DNA of 21,351 bases, taken from assembly GCA_030017395.1 (NCBI GenBank), contig JASEIZ010000010.1, forward strand, positions 1 through 21,351. The letters are read 5' to 3'. This stretch comes from Desulfobacterales bacterium (GTDB lineage: Bacteria > Desulfobacterota > Desulfobacteria > Desulfobacterales > ETH-SRB1). A program made the translations under genes and the position numbers. Shown here one piece after another: positions 7,335-15,299 of the stretch (the stretch's first letter is position 1; each line of letters starts with the position of its first letter). Below the pieces are notes generated by a model. That model saw nothing but the letters and a program-made list of their open reading frames with translations. It had not been told where the DNA came from and did not search any database.

Positions 7335-8333
7335 TTATGGGTTCAAAACTTTTTCCAGTTTTTTAAGGTTTTCAGCTTCTCCGACCGCAATGAGCGTATC
7401 CCCGGCATTGATGACGCTCTCAAAAGAAGGGTTGAATAACATAGCTCCGTCAAGTTTTTTTATTGCGATTATTATAAGATTATAATTTTGCCTGATGCCC
7501 GAATCCTTTAACATGAGATTTATCAGCTTGGAGGCGGGGCTGACGGACATTTCCTCCATATGTATATCCTGTCGTTTGTCATCAAAGGCTTGATCCAGAA
7601 AATTCGTTACAGTAGGGCGAAGTATTCTTTGAGACATACTTATCGCCCCAATCTCATAGGGCGATTCCACCTTGTTTGCTCCTGCCGCTCTCAGTTTTGC
7701 CTTTGATTCCTCATTACTTGCCCTTGCTGTTATATAAATATCCGGTTTGAGCTGTCTGGCAGTCAGAATGAGAAAGACGTTCTCGGTGTCCGTCCCCAGA
7801 ACAGAGACCAGGCTTTTTGCGCGCTTTATACCTGCATTGATAAGAATTGCTTCATCAGCTGCGTTTCCCAATATATAGAGAACGCCATCTTTATCCATAA
7901 CATCACGTAATTCTTCGTTCTTTTCAACTACCACCAAGTCTATGGGCTTTTTTTGAATGTTTTTACAAAGAAGCCTTCCTATTCGCCCGTACCCGCAAAC
8001 GATATAGTGATTTTTTAACCGATCAATCTTTTTGTTCAATCTTCTCCTCCCTAATATAACCCTTATTTGTCCTTCAAGCATAAACCGTACCACGGCGCCC
8101 GCCACATATATAACAAATCCAACCCCAATAATAATTAAAAAAAGAGTAAACAGACGTCCTGCTTTTCCAATTTCATGCACTTCACCATATCCTACAGAAG
8201 TAATTGTAATAATGGTCATGTATAGAGCATCAAATATATCCCAGCCCTCAATAATCATATAACCTGTTGTTCCTATAACAACAATTAAGATGGTCAATAA
8301 AACAGAAGTTATAAGATGTTTTGAGCTGTCCAT
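7335..8333 (-). CDS. Two-TM potassium channel with RCK (TrkA-N/TrkA-C) domain
   Basis: A 332-aa inner-membrane channel subunit. TM1 is at about residues 8-28. The pore helix leads to the K+ selectivity filter TSVGYGE (45-51), and TM2 is at about 62-87. A soluble RCK domain follows with the Rossmann nucleotide-binding motif VCGYGRIGRLL (about 112-122), VVEKNEE and ILGNAADEAIL. A TrkA-C domain closes the protein (from about 245; ...AGDTLIAVGEAENL). The architecture is MthK-like: tetrameric, gated by a ligand on the RCK ring. The start ATG has AGG 7 nt upstream. Confidence 0.9.
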   Translation of the reverse strand: MDSSKHLITSVLLTILIVVIGTTGYMIIEGWDIFDALYMTIITITSVGYGEVHEIGKAGRLFTLFLIIIGVGFVIYVAGAVVRFMLEGQIRVILGRRRLNKKIDRLKNHYIVCGYGRIGRLLCKNIQKKPIDLVVVEKNEELRDVMDKDGVLYILGNAADEAILINAGIKRAKSLVSVLGTDTENVFLILTARQLKPDIYITARASNEESKAKLRAAGANKVESPYEIGAISMSQRILRPTVTNFLDQAFDDKRQDIHMEEMSVSPASKLINLMLKDSGIRQNYNLIIIAIKKLDGAMLFNPSFESVINAGDTLIAVGEAENLKKLEKVLNP

Positions 8334-8356
8334 AAATAAGCCTGAAAGAGTTTGTG

Positions 8357-8428
8357 GCGGTTCAAGGGTTCAAAGACTGATTGTTTTTATGTTTTGATCA
8401 ACCGTTAATTATTAACCATAAATGGTTA
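8357..8428. repeat. Small GGTTCAA/TTAACC palindromic region
   Basis: CGGTTCAAGGGTTCAA (8358-8373) is followed by two palindromes, GTTAATTATTAAC (8404-8416) and AACCATAAATGGTT (8414-8427). It resembles the arms at 6299-6625. It fills much of the 185-bp divergent gap between the channel gene and pcm and could also contain promoter elements; no clear one was seen. Confidence 0.35.
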
Positions 8429-8518
8429 TAAAAATAATTATGTAGCATTTTACTTAAAAATCAAGGCTTTTTTGTTAAATTCTTGACCTGTTCATGCTGA
8501 TTTGATAGGAAATTTATT

Positions 8519-9178
8519 ATGAGAAAGGATTCCATTGCATTTGAACGCAAGCGCGAACAAATGGTCGATAAGCAGATTGAGTCACGCGGGATAACAGATG
8601 TAAATGTCATTGCAGCCATGCGCAAAGTCCCAAGACATCTGTTTGTAAGCGAGGCCTTAATGCATCAGGCGTATGGCGATTATCCGCTTCCAATTGGCGA
8701 GCAGCAAACAATTTCACAACCATATATTGTAGCAGAAATGACACAGGCGTTGCAGCTCGGCAAGGACGACCGTGTGCTTGAAATCGGAACAGGATCCGGA
8801 TATCAGACCGCAATTTTAGCTGAAATTGCATTCAGGGTATATACCATCGAAAGAATAAACTCGCTTTTTATTAAAGCGCGCAAACTTTTTGATGAGCTTC
8901 ATTATCACAATATAGTAGCCAGATATTCCGACGGCACTTTAGGGTGGAAAGCCGAAAGCCCGTTTGATGCCATTATTGTTACAGCCGGCGCTCCAGAAAT
9001 TCCAGAAGCCCTGATAAAACAATTAGTAATTGGCGGGCGTATGGTAATACCGGTAGGAGACCAATTTTCGCAGGAGTTGATCAAACTATATAAAGATGAG
9101 CAGGGTATTCACAAAACAAATCTTGGCGGATGCAGGTTTGTAAAACTGCTTGGCGAACAAGGCTGGAGATATCAATAA
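8519..9178 (+). CDS. pcm: Protein-L-isoaspartate O-methyltransferase
   Basis: A 219-aa SAM-dependent cytosolic repair enzyme that methylates L-isoaspartyl residues in aged proteins. Visible signatures are VPRHLFV and YGDYPLPIGEQQTISQPYIV (active-site and substrate region), the SAM-binding LEIGTGSGYQTAILAE, and DAIIVTAGAPEIPEAL followed by GGRMVIPVG. The length matches the family. AGGA lies 8 nt upstream of the ATG. The stop TAA is immediately followed by the ATG of the next gene (9179), so the two are probably co-translated. Confidence 0.95.
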   Translation: MRKDSIAFERKREQMVDKQIESRGITDVNVIAAMRKVPRHLFVSEALMHQAYGDYPLPIGEQQTISQPYIVAEMTQALQLGKDDRVLEIGTGSGYQTAILAEIAFRVYTIERINSLFIKARKLFDELHYHNIVARYSDGTLGWKAESPFDAIIVTAGAPEIPEALIKQLVIGGRMVIPVGDQFSQELIKLYKDEQGIHKTNLGGCRFVKLLGEQGWRYQ

Positions 9179-9760
9179 ATGCTTCGTCGGCTTTATTCCT
9201 GGGTCATTAGCTGGGCGGAAACAGCATATGGGACTTGGGCATTATTTATTCTCGCTTTTTGTGAATCTTCTTTTTTCCCGGTACCTCCCGATATCCTTTT
9301 GATAGCCCTTGCCGTGGCAATACCAAAAAGGTCTTTGTACTATGCGCTGATATGTTCGACAGGTTCCGTACTTGGGGGATGTCTTGGCTATTTGATTGGA
9401 TGGCGGTTTATGGTAGGCATCGGAGAGAAGATTATAAGCTTTTATGGTTTAACTCATAAAGTTGAATATATCCAGTCTCTTTACATGAAATATGACGCTT
9501 TGGCAGTCGGTATCGCCGGATTTACTCCTATACCCTACAAAGTGTTTACTATTTCAGCCGGAGCTCTGAATATTGATTTTTCCGTGTTTGTGATTGCTTC
9601 ACTGGTTTCCCGTTCCATGCGTTTTTTTCTGGTTGGGTGGCTGATATATCGTTTCGGTTCAGGAATTCAGGGCTTTATTGAGAAATATTTCAATACGCTG
9701 GCAGTTGTATTTACCGTTCTTCTTGTTGCCGGGTTTGTGATTATCAAGTATTTTTTCTAA
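9179..9760 (+). CDS. YqaA-like DedA/VTT-domain membrane protein
   Basis: A 193-aa polytopic inner-membrane protein. Conserved VTT/SNARE-associated family features are FCESSFFPVPPDILLIALA (re-entrant loop), GCLGYLIGWRF, and the GFTPIPYKVFTISAGAL and SRSMRFFLVG segments, with a hydrophobic C-terminal helix. Relatives are linked to lipid scrambling and membrane homeostasis; the substrate here is unknown. It starts on the base after the pcm stop codon. Its own stop overlaps the nrdJ stop on the other strand by 4 bp (9757-9760). Confidence 0.85.
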   Translation: MLRRLYSWVISWAETAYGTWALFILAFCESSFFPVPPDILLIALAVAIPKRSLYYALICSTGSVLGGCLGYLIGWRFMVGIGEKIISFYGLTHKVEYIQSLYMKYDALAVGIAGFTPIPYKVFTISAGALNIDFSVFVIASLVSRSMRFFLVGWLIYRFGSGIQGFIEKYFNTLAVVFTVLLVAGFVIIKYFF

Positions 9761-11925
9761 CTGCATTTTGAGAATCCGCATGAGTGACAGATAAGACACC
9801 CCTCTGCATGAGACAATATCCCGCTGCATTCCGGACAAATATAATGCATTGTTTTTGTCTCGTTAAAATTTGAATTGGTTACCTTCATCAATACTTGAGC
9901 AATTGCATCAGGACAGGATAGAACCATTCTTCCGTTTTGCCATGCGGGTGAAGGACACCGTATGCCTATAAGCTGCTTGATGATGGCATCAATATTTACT
10001 CCTGATCGCAAGGCAAGGGATATCAGGCGACCCGCGGCTTCTATCTGAGATGATGCACATCCGCCGGTCTTTCCCATCTGCGCAAAGACTTCGCACATTC
10101 CTTTTTCGTCGGAATTTATTGTAACATACAGTTTCCCGCACCCCGTGCTGATTCTTTCCGTAATACCGTGAGTGCGCATGGGTCTGGGCCTGGGAGCTAT
10201 CTTCGCGTATTCATTCTCTTCCCCGCCGAGACTTAAAACCTGATGATCACGGCTTCCATATCTGTATATTGTTACACCTTTACAACCGCTTTTGTAAGCA
10301 GAAAGATATACCTTTTTAATATCCTCCTTTGTGGCATCCGGAGGGAAATTAACCGTCTTTGAAACAGCATTGTCGGAATATTTCTGGAATGCAGCCTGAA
10401 TTTTAACATGCCATTCTGTTGAAATATCATGAGATGTTATGAAAAGCTTTTTTATGTGATCAGGAACAAAGTCAAGCGACTGTATAGAGCCTGTTTTTGA
10501 AAGCTCACCAAACAGCTTTTTATTGTAAAAGCCTTCCTGCCTGGCAATTTTAATAAAAAGCGGATGTATTTCCGGAAGAAACTTTCCGTCAAGCACATGC
10601 CTTGCATATGCCACGGCAAAAATCGGTTCTATTCCGCTGGAAGTGTCGGCAATAATGCTGATAGTTCCTGTTGGAGCAATTGTAGTGGTAGTAGCATTTC
10701 GCATATATGGAGTCGATGGCTTGTCAAAGATGCTTCCCTTATAATATGGAAAATTCCCGCGTTTTTCAGCAAGAGCGGCGGATGCCTTTTTGGATTCTTC
10801 GGAGATCAGTGACATTACCTTTTCCGCCTGGGCAACAGCTTTTTCGGAATCGTAAGAAATCCCCATTTTTATCAACATATCAGCAAAACCCATTACTCCC
10901 AGGCCGATTTTCCTTGTTCCTTTGCTCATTTTTTCAATACGCGTGAGGGGGTATTTGTTTGCGTCTATTACATTATCGAGAAAATGGACCGCATCATGAA
11001 CAGTTCTTTTTAATCTGTTTAAATCAAGGGCATTTTTGATTACCATTTTTGAAAGATTAATGGAACCAAGGGTGCATGATTCATAAGGCAAAAGAGGCTG
11101 TTCGCCGCAGGGATTGGTGGCTTCAATCTTGCCAAGGTTTGGTGTTGGATTGTCCTGGTTTATGCGATCGATAAATATTATTCCTGGTTCTCCGGTTTGC
11201 CAGGCAGAAGTAACAATCATGTCGAATATTTTCTTTGCGCATACCTGTTTAACAATCTCGCCTGTTCGGGGATTGATAAGATCGTAATCAGAATCTTTTT
11301 TAAGCGCATCCATAAATATTTTAGAGACGGCAACCGAGATATTGAAGTTGTTTAAAATGTGCGGATTGTTTTTTGAATTTATAAAAGCTTCGATATCAGG
11401 ATGATCCACTCGCAAAATACCCATGTTGGCTCCTCTGCGGGCACCTCCTTGTTTAACGGTTTCAGTAGCCACATCGAAAACAGACATAAATGAAATAGGA
11501 CCGCTTGAAATGCCTGCTGTTGACAGAACCATATCTTTTTCAGGACGAACCTGCGAGAAAGAAAATCCTGTGCCCCCGCCGCTTTTATGTATCATTGCAG
11601 TATGTTTCAAGGTTTCAAAGATACTTTCCATCGAATCTTCGACAGGCAGAACAAAACAGGCGGCAAGCTGTCCAAGACGTCTGCCGGCATTCATAAGGGT
11701 AGGTGAGTTGGGTAAAAACCACTTATTGCTTAAAAGTTTTAGAAATTTTTGCCCGGTTTTATCAACATCGGCTTTAGGATCAAATATCTTATCAACAGAA
11801 GCGATAGTTTTTGCCACCCTCGCAATCAAGTCTTCAGGAGTTTCAATTATTTTTCCATCGCGATTCTTTTTCAGGTACCGCTTTTCCAACACAACCCTTG
11901 CATTTTTTGAAAGATGTATAGACAT
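9757..11925 (-). CDS. nrdJ: Adenosylcobalamin-dependent (class II) ribonucleoside-diphosphate reductase
   Basis: A ~722-aa single-subunit class II enzyme that reduces ribonucleotides to deoxyribonucleotides with coenzyme B12 as radical source. The first redox cysteine lies in QLAACFVLP, the thiyl-radical cysteine in ATNPCGEQPLLP and the second redox cysteine in YESCTLGSINL. SGGGTGFSFS and KQGGARRGANMG are substrate-loop signatures. A TSCPD-like domain (GCGKLYVTINS...GGCASSQIEA) follows. The C-terminus is cysteine-rich (CPEC...CHSCGFSKC) and probably re-reduces the active site. ATG 11925 is chosen over an upstream TTG at 11949 because AGGGA precedes it. It starts 10 nt after coaD; no cobalamin riboswitch or NrdR box was evident. 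Confidence 0.94.
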   Translation of the reverse strand: MSIHLSKNARVVLEKRYLKKNRDGKIIETPEDLIARVAKTIASVDKIFDPKADVDKTGQKFLKLLSNKWFLPNSPTLMNAGRRLGQLAACFVLPVEDSMESIFETLKHTAMIHKSGGGTGFSFSQVRPEKDMVLSTAGISSGPISFMSVFDVATETVKQGGARRGANMGILRVDHPDIEAFINSKNNPHILNNFNISVAVSKIFMDALKKDSDYDLINPRTGEIVKQVCAKKIFDMIVTSAWQTGEPGIIFIDRINQDNPTPNLGKIEATNPCGEQPLLPYESCTLGSINLSKMVIKNALDLNRLKRTVHDAVHFLDNVIDANKYPLTRIEKMSKGTRKIGLGVMGFADMLIKMGISYDSEKAVAQAEKVMSLISEESKKASAALAEKRGNFPYYKGSIFDKPSTPYMRNATTTTIAPTGTISIIADTSSGIEPIFAVAYARHVLDGKFLPEIHPLFIKIARQEGFYNKKLFGELSKTGSIQSLDFVPDHIKKLFITSHDISTEWHVKIQAAFQKYSDNAVSKTVNFPPDATKEDIKKVYLSAYKSGCKGVTIYRYGSRDHQVLSLGGEENEYAKIAPRPRPMRTHGITERISTGCGKLYVTINSDEKGMCEVFAQMGKTGGCASSQIEAAGRLISLALRSGVNIDAIIKQLIGIRCPSPAWQNGRMVLSCPDAIAQVLMKVTNSNFNETKTMHYICPECSGILSHAEGCLICHSCGFSKCS

Positions 11926-11935
11926 TGTTGTTTCC

Positions 11936-12421
11936 CTAAACAAAACCAAACTTTTCTTTTAGTTTCCGGTTAACTACAGGCGGTACCATCCCTTCAATGT
12001 CCCCGCCAAAACGGGCGGCCTCTTTTATTATTGACGAACTTGTAAAAATCCATCTCAGGCCGGTCATAAGAAAGACCGTTTGAATCTCCCTGTTTAGGCT
12101 GCGGTTCATCAGGGCAAGCTGAAACTCATATTCAAAATCAGATACTGCGCGCATTCCACGCAGTATGGCATTAGCTTCTCGCTTTTTTGCATAATCTACA
12201 AGAAGCCCGTCAAATGCATCCACTTCAATATTTGAAAACCCGCTCAAGCTTTCTTCAATCATCTTGATCCGTTCTTCAATAGTAAAAAGAAATTTCTTGG
12301 AAGAATTATGCAATATGGCTACAATAATTTTATCAAAAACTTTAAGCCCTCTTTCGACAATATCGACATGACCGTTTGTAACCGGGTCAAAAGAACCAGG
12401 ATATACAGCTATTTTTTGCAT
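11936..12421 (-). CDS. coaD: Phosphopantetheine adenylyltransferase
   Basis: A 161-aa enzyme for the penultimate step of coenzyme A synthesis, transferring AMP from ATP to 4'-phosphopantetheine. The N-terminal PGSFDPVTNGH contains the (T/H)xGH motif at residues 15-18. ILRGMRAVSDFEYEFQLALMN is the substrate-binding helix, and SSSIIKEAARFGGD carries the (I/S)SSxxK motif. The length is typical. It follows rsmD, a widespread bacterial gene order, although here a 108-bp repeat element has expanded the gap. AAGGA lies about 11 nt upstream of the ATG. Confidence 0.96.
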   Translation of the reverse strand: MQKIAVYPGSFDPVTNGHVDIVERGLKVFDKIIVAILHNSSKKFLFTIEERIKMIEESLSGFSNIEVDAFDGLLVDYAKKREANAILRGMRAVSDFEYEFQLALMNRSLNREIQTVFLMTGLRWIFTSSSIIKEAARFGGDIEGMVPPVVNRKLKEKFGFV

Positions 12422-12457
12422 TGATTTATATTTCCTTGTGTGTGGCTACTCAGGTTA

Positions 12458-12565
12458 ATAGGGACAAAGGCACAGAGGCACAGAGTTGTCTTGCTTTTTT
12501 GTGCTTAACTTTATATTTTTTCTTTGTGCCTTTGTGCCTTTGTGCCTTTGTGCCTTTGTCCCTAT
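12458..12565. repeat. Inverted-repeat element with period-8 ends (GGCACAAA/GAG type)
   Basis: Terminal inverted repeats of 28 bp (12458-12485 and 12538-12565) match at 26 positions, the outer 17 perfectly. The left arm is three 8-bp units (GGACAAAG, GCACAGAG, GCACAGAG). The right arm is five units in inverse orientation (four CTTTGTGC then CTTTGTCC, 12522-12561). The core is T-rich and non-coding. Located between rsmD and coaD. Confidence 0.92.
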
Positions 12566-12578
12566 CTGAATACAATAT

Positions 12579-13133
12579 TTATACAATATAAGTTAAAAAT
12601 GAAACAAGACTTTTTCCATATTTTCTTTGGTCCTGGAGTTCATACTCAGGAAAATCTAATGGGATAGGCTCTAAAAGGCTGTGCTCAACAATAAGACATG
12701 CCCCCTTTTTTACGGATCCCGCTTTTATTAAGTTATGCAGAGTGGGTTGGAGAAATCTCTTGTTATAAGGCGGATCAATAAAAATAAGATTAAAGGCGGC
12801 TTGGTACGATTTGATACAGTTTAAATTTTTTATTATATCCCATTTTATAATTTTAGCTTTGTTTTCAAGTCCGCATGCTTTTATATTGCGCTCTATAACG
12901 GATAAAGCTTTATTGTGAATATCTATAAATAGAGCGGACTCAGCCCCGCGGCTTAATGCTTCTATTCCTATGGCTCCGGTGCCTGCAAACATATCCAGAA
13001 CAACCGCATGCCTGACATTAAAGGACAGAATGTCAAAAATAGATTCGCGCAATCGGTCCGAAGTGGGTCTTATCAGCCTTCCGCCGGCAGAATACAGCTT
13101 CTTTGCTTTCAGATTGCCGCTGATTATTCTCAA
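12579..13133 (-). CDS. rsmD: 16S rRNA (guanine-966-N2)-methyltransferase RsmD
   Basis: A 184-aa class I SAM methyltransferase modifying G966 of 16S rRNA. Diagnostic features are the N-terminal MRIISG, RPTSDRLRESIFDIL, the SAM motif DMFAGTGAIGIEALSRGA and the catalytic IFIDPPYNKRF. The start is a TTG (13133) at the position where the family's conserved MRIISG begins, with AGGGA about 7 nt upstream; no in-frame ATG fits. Upstream of coaD, as in many bacteria. Confidence 0.94.
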   Translation of the reverse strand: MRIISGNLKAKKLYSAGGRLIRPTSDRLRESIFDILSFNVRHAVVLDMFAGTGAIGIEALSRGAESALFIDIHNKALSVIERNIKACGLENKAKIIKWDIIKNLNCIKSYQAAFNLIFIDPPYNKRFLQPTLHNLIKAGSVKKGACLIVEHSLLEPIPLDFPEYELQDQRKYGKSLVSFLTYIV

Positions 13134-13160
13134 ACCATATCCCTACAAAATATTTCGTAA

Positions 13161-13370
13161 CTATTCAGCCACAGATCTACGCTGATCATCACTGATATTT
13201 TTTCTTTTATTATTGTATATAAAACTTTTGAATTCTGGTTTTCTGATAAAATTTAATAATAAGCCAACTTCAACATTTGTTGCCTTCAAGTAATTGATTT
13301 GTTGAGCTTCAAAAAAACTTCTAAGAATAATATCTGTAATTTCTTTGTATTTAAACCTATCTGCGTTCAT
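13161..13370 (-). pseudogene. GxxExxY (PD-(D/E)XK superfamily) gene with internal deletion
   Basis: A 69-aa frame starting MNADRFKYKEITDIILRSFF, the normal start of GxxExxY-family proteins. It then jumps directly to AQQINYLKATNVEVGLLLNF, the normal C-terminal block (usually ...EAQLLNYLKATxxEVGLLLNFG). Roughly 60 residues between them are missing, including the name-giving GxxExxY motif and the D...ExK-like core. The deletion is in frame. GxxExxY proteins are placed in the PD-(D/E)XK nuclease superfamily (recollection of family classification). The frame starts and ends inside the element's own inverted terminal repeats. It is probably non-functional. Confidence 0.75.
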
Positions 13371-13391
13371 CTGTGTGAATCTGTGGCTGAA
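13164..13391. repeat. Inverted-repeat element carrying the GxxExxY remnant (CACAGAT type)
   Basis: TTCAGCCACAGAT (13164-13176) is perfectly inverted at 13379-13391. Beyond that, both arms continue as ~10-bp units: on the minus strand AGCCACAGAT, TCACACAGAT, GAACGCAGAT at one end; on the plus strand AGCCACAGAT, CTACGCTGAT, CATCACTGAT at the other. The element fills the gap between rsmD and the DUF6178-like gene and encodes only the deleted GxxExxY frame. Confidence 0.85.
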
Positions 13392-13407
13392 CAATTACAA
13401 TATCTTA

Positions 13408-15159
13408 TCATTTTTTATCCTGCACCAGAAAAAGGTGGATATATTTAGAATCAAGATCCTTTTTTGCAACAGACCCGTATTCGCTTTCTATGGCATTAAA
13501 AAGATTTTCCAGGGTTTGTCCGAGCCTTTGTGTAATTTCGTATGAACTTAACCCTGTTTTTTCTGAAACCCATTTCAAAAAAGATTCTTTAATCGATTTA
13601 CTTGTTTTTCGTAGAGTGTCTTTTTGCGATTTTTCAGGAGCAATTAACAAATCATCAGAAAAGGTCTTAAATTCATCAAGAGTAAGCGGCGCAAGCTCCT
13701 CGGAAAGACCAAGATAATGCCTTGCCCATAATGTCAGTATAAAATTTTTATATGTTATTGTCCTTTTGCCGGTAGATTCAAACTCAATTGCTATCAGAGA
13801 GAGAAGATCATCAAAGGCTATAATTTCATTTAATACTTTTTCAGCATCTTTGATATCTTTAATAGAAGAAAACTCTCTGTAAAGATAAGGAGTTGTTTTA
13901 TAATTATCGTAAAACAGCGGTTTTTTAATCAGAAGACCTCCCAGCATACCAAGCCATTCTTCATCCCAGAAGCTGAGAGGCAGGCCATTTTTTGCAAACC
14001 AGCTTTTTGAGCGCCATTTTTCAGCCTTCCATTTAAGTTCAAGAGCAAGAGAGTATCCAGCCTTGAAAATGTGTGAAAGTATATATTTTTTTATTAATAC
14101 AGCGCTTTGGTTTGCGTTTAAAGTTTTGTTTGCCACGGTTAAACGTTCAAGCCCGATGCTTATATATCCACAGGCCTTTTTTACCACATTTCTTAATTCA
14201 TCCCTGTTCCTGATGTTTTTTTGATCAGCCGCTATAATCTGATTGGCCAGACCGGCAAACTCAGCTTGAATTTGCAGCAGGACACCTTCTGCGCCAATTG
14301 TTTGCAGAGCGTCTGTAAAAAGGTTGTGTTCTTGAAGCATCCCTGCAGTATATACAGGCACAGGGAGATATTCATTCGGCTCGGAATCAACCGGAACATA
14401 TCGTTTTCCATGCCCGTCAATGTCCTGATGTCTTAATGGCTGATAGATGCTTATTGCTTCATCAAAAGGCAGAAATCCTTTTTCCGCAAGCCTGACATTT
14501 CGCAGTCTATAGTCTTCTTCTTCCAATTCAGCAGGAATAACGCTTGAAGACTCAAGCAGAACATTGCGATATGTTATGAGATCATAGGCAGCAAGACGAC
14601 GCATAAAATTTTCCAGAAATTTATCACGTATTTTTTGAGATTCACCATCTGATTCTTCCTCGAAAGGATAGTCTGCAAACCTTATATAAAAGGTATCATC
14701 AAGCGTGAAAAAGTCTTCGCCTAAATCTGAGGGGTCCTGGTCATGCTCCCTGATTATTACCTGGATATTTTTGAACAAATAAAATTCAACGAATTCTAAT
14801 TTTTTGCCTAAAAACCATTGGATAAACCGATCAGGGGCGGCTTGAAAGAGCAAATCAAGCCATTTTGTTACAGATCCTATTTTAATTCTGTCCTTTTCCC
14901 AAACCTCTACATCAAGCATATATTCCCACTGCTTGCCGGAAGCAAGCGACAACAGCGGAAGAGAATCTTCAAGCCCTATATCATTTACCAGAAAATATAG
15001 ATCTTCTTCAGGAAATGAGTGCACGATGGCAGATGGATTCGGCGCATCCAGAATATAATTCAACGCTCTGTCCGGCGGAAGAGAAAGTATCTCTTTTCGT
15101 TGCATAGACAGCTTTTGGGCAGGCTTCATTGACTTTTTATTTTGTGTGTCTTTATTCAT
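13408..15159 (-). CDS. DUF6178-family-like protein of unknown function
   Basis: A 583-aa predicted cytosolic, mostly helical and acidic protein with no signal peptide or membrane segment. Recognisable stretches are the N-terminal ILSLPPDRALNYILDAPNP and the SFPEEDLYFLVNDIG block, an Asp/Glu-rich middle (DYPFEEESDG) and the RNVRLAEKGFLPFDEAISIY block. I associate these with DUF6178, a family I recall mainly from Desulfobacterota; the name is from memory. No catalytic motif is evident. The ATG at 15159 has GAGG about 10 nt upstream, inside a palindrome (15165-15180). It is monocistronic or weakly linked to the upstream MFS gene (140-bp gap). Confidence 0.7.
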   Translation of the reverse strand: MNKDTQNKKSMKPAQKLSMQRKEILSLPPDRALNYILDAPNPSAIVHSFPEEDLYFLVNDIGLEDSLPLLSLASGKQWEYMLDVEVWEKDRIKIGSVTKWLDLLFQAAPDRFIQWFLGKKLEFVEFYLFKNIQVIIREHDQDPSDLGEDFFTLDDTFYIRFADYPFEEESDGESQKIRDKFLENFMRRLAAYDLITYRNVLLESSSVIPAELEEEDYRLRNVRLAEKGFLPFDEAISIYQPLRHQDIDGHGKRYVPVDSEPNEYLPVPVYTAGMLQEHNLFTDALQTIGAEGVLLQIQAEFAGLANQIIAADQKNIRNRDELRNVVKKACGYISIGLERLTVANKTLNANQSAVLIKKYILSHIFKAGYSLALELKWKAEKWRSKSWFAKNGLPLSFWDEEWLGMLGGLLIKKPLFYDNYKTTPYLYREFSSIKDIKDAEKVLNEIIAFDDLLSLIAIEFESTGKRTITYKNFILTLWARHYLGLSEELAPLTLDEFKTFSDDLLIAPEKSQKDTLRKTSKSIKESFLKWVSEKTGLSSYEITQRLGQTLENLFNAIESEYGSVAKKDLDSKYIHLFLVQDKK

Positions 15160-15164
15160 ATATG

Positions 15165-15180
15165 TAATACCTCGGTATTA
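15165..15180 (-). promoter_or_regulatory. Palindrome covering the ribosome-binding site of the DUF6178-like gene
   Basis: TAATACC-TC-GGTATTA is a perfect 7+7 bp palindrome. On the coding strand it contains the GAGG ribosome-binding site, so it could be a repressor site or an RNA fold that masks translation initiation. Both readings are inference. Confidence 0.4.
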
Positions 15181-15249
15181 TGCAGTAAGCCATTTGCGGT
15201 TGCAAAAAACTTAAGCTGGTTTTTATTTATCAATAAGGAACTAAAGTGT

Positions 15250-15291
15250 TATTGAAGCTCCCCGCCGCAAGCAGCGGGGGATGCGCTCGCT
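15250..15291. repeat. 42-bp hairpin repeat, copy 2
   Basis: Matches 3335-3376 at 41 of 42 positions, including the CCCCGC/GCGGGG stem. It ends nine bases before the stop codon end of the MFS gene and could serve as its 3' hairpin. Confidence 0.85.
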
Positions 15292-15299
15292 TTTGCGGT

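Noticed and set aside
11936..11960. Cobalamin riboswitch in front of nrdJ
   Set aside because: nrdJ starts 10 nt after coaD; no leader is available and no B12-box was seen upstream of coaD.
11423..11962. Long plus-strand frame (179 codons) opposite nrdJ
   Set aside because: Antisense of the conserved N-terminal part of nrdJ; composition not protein-like and no ribosome-binding site.
12522..12561. Tandem CTTTGTGC units as a CRISPR or microsatellite array
   Set aside because: Units are contiguous with no spacers and form one arm of an inverted pair, so they belong to the 12458-12565 element.
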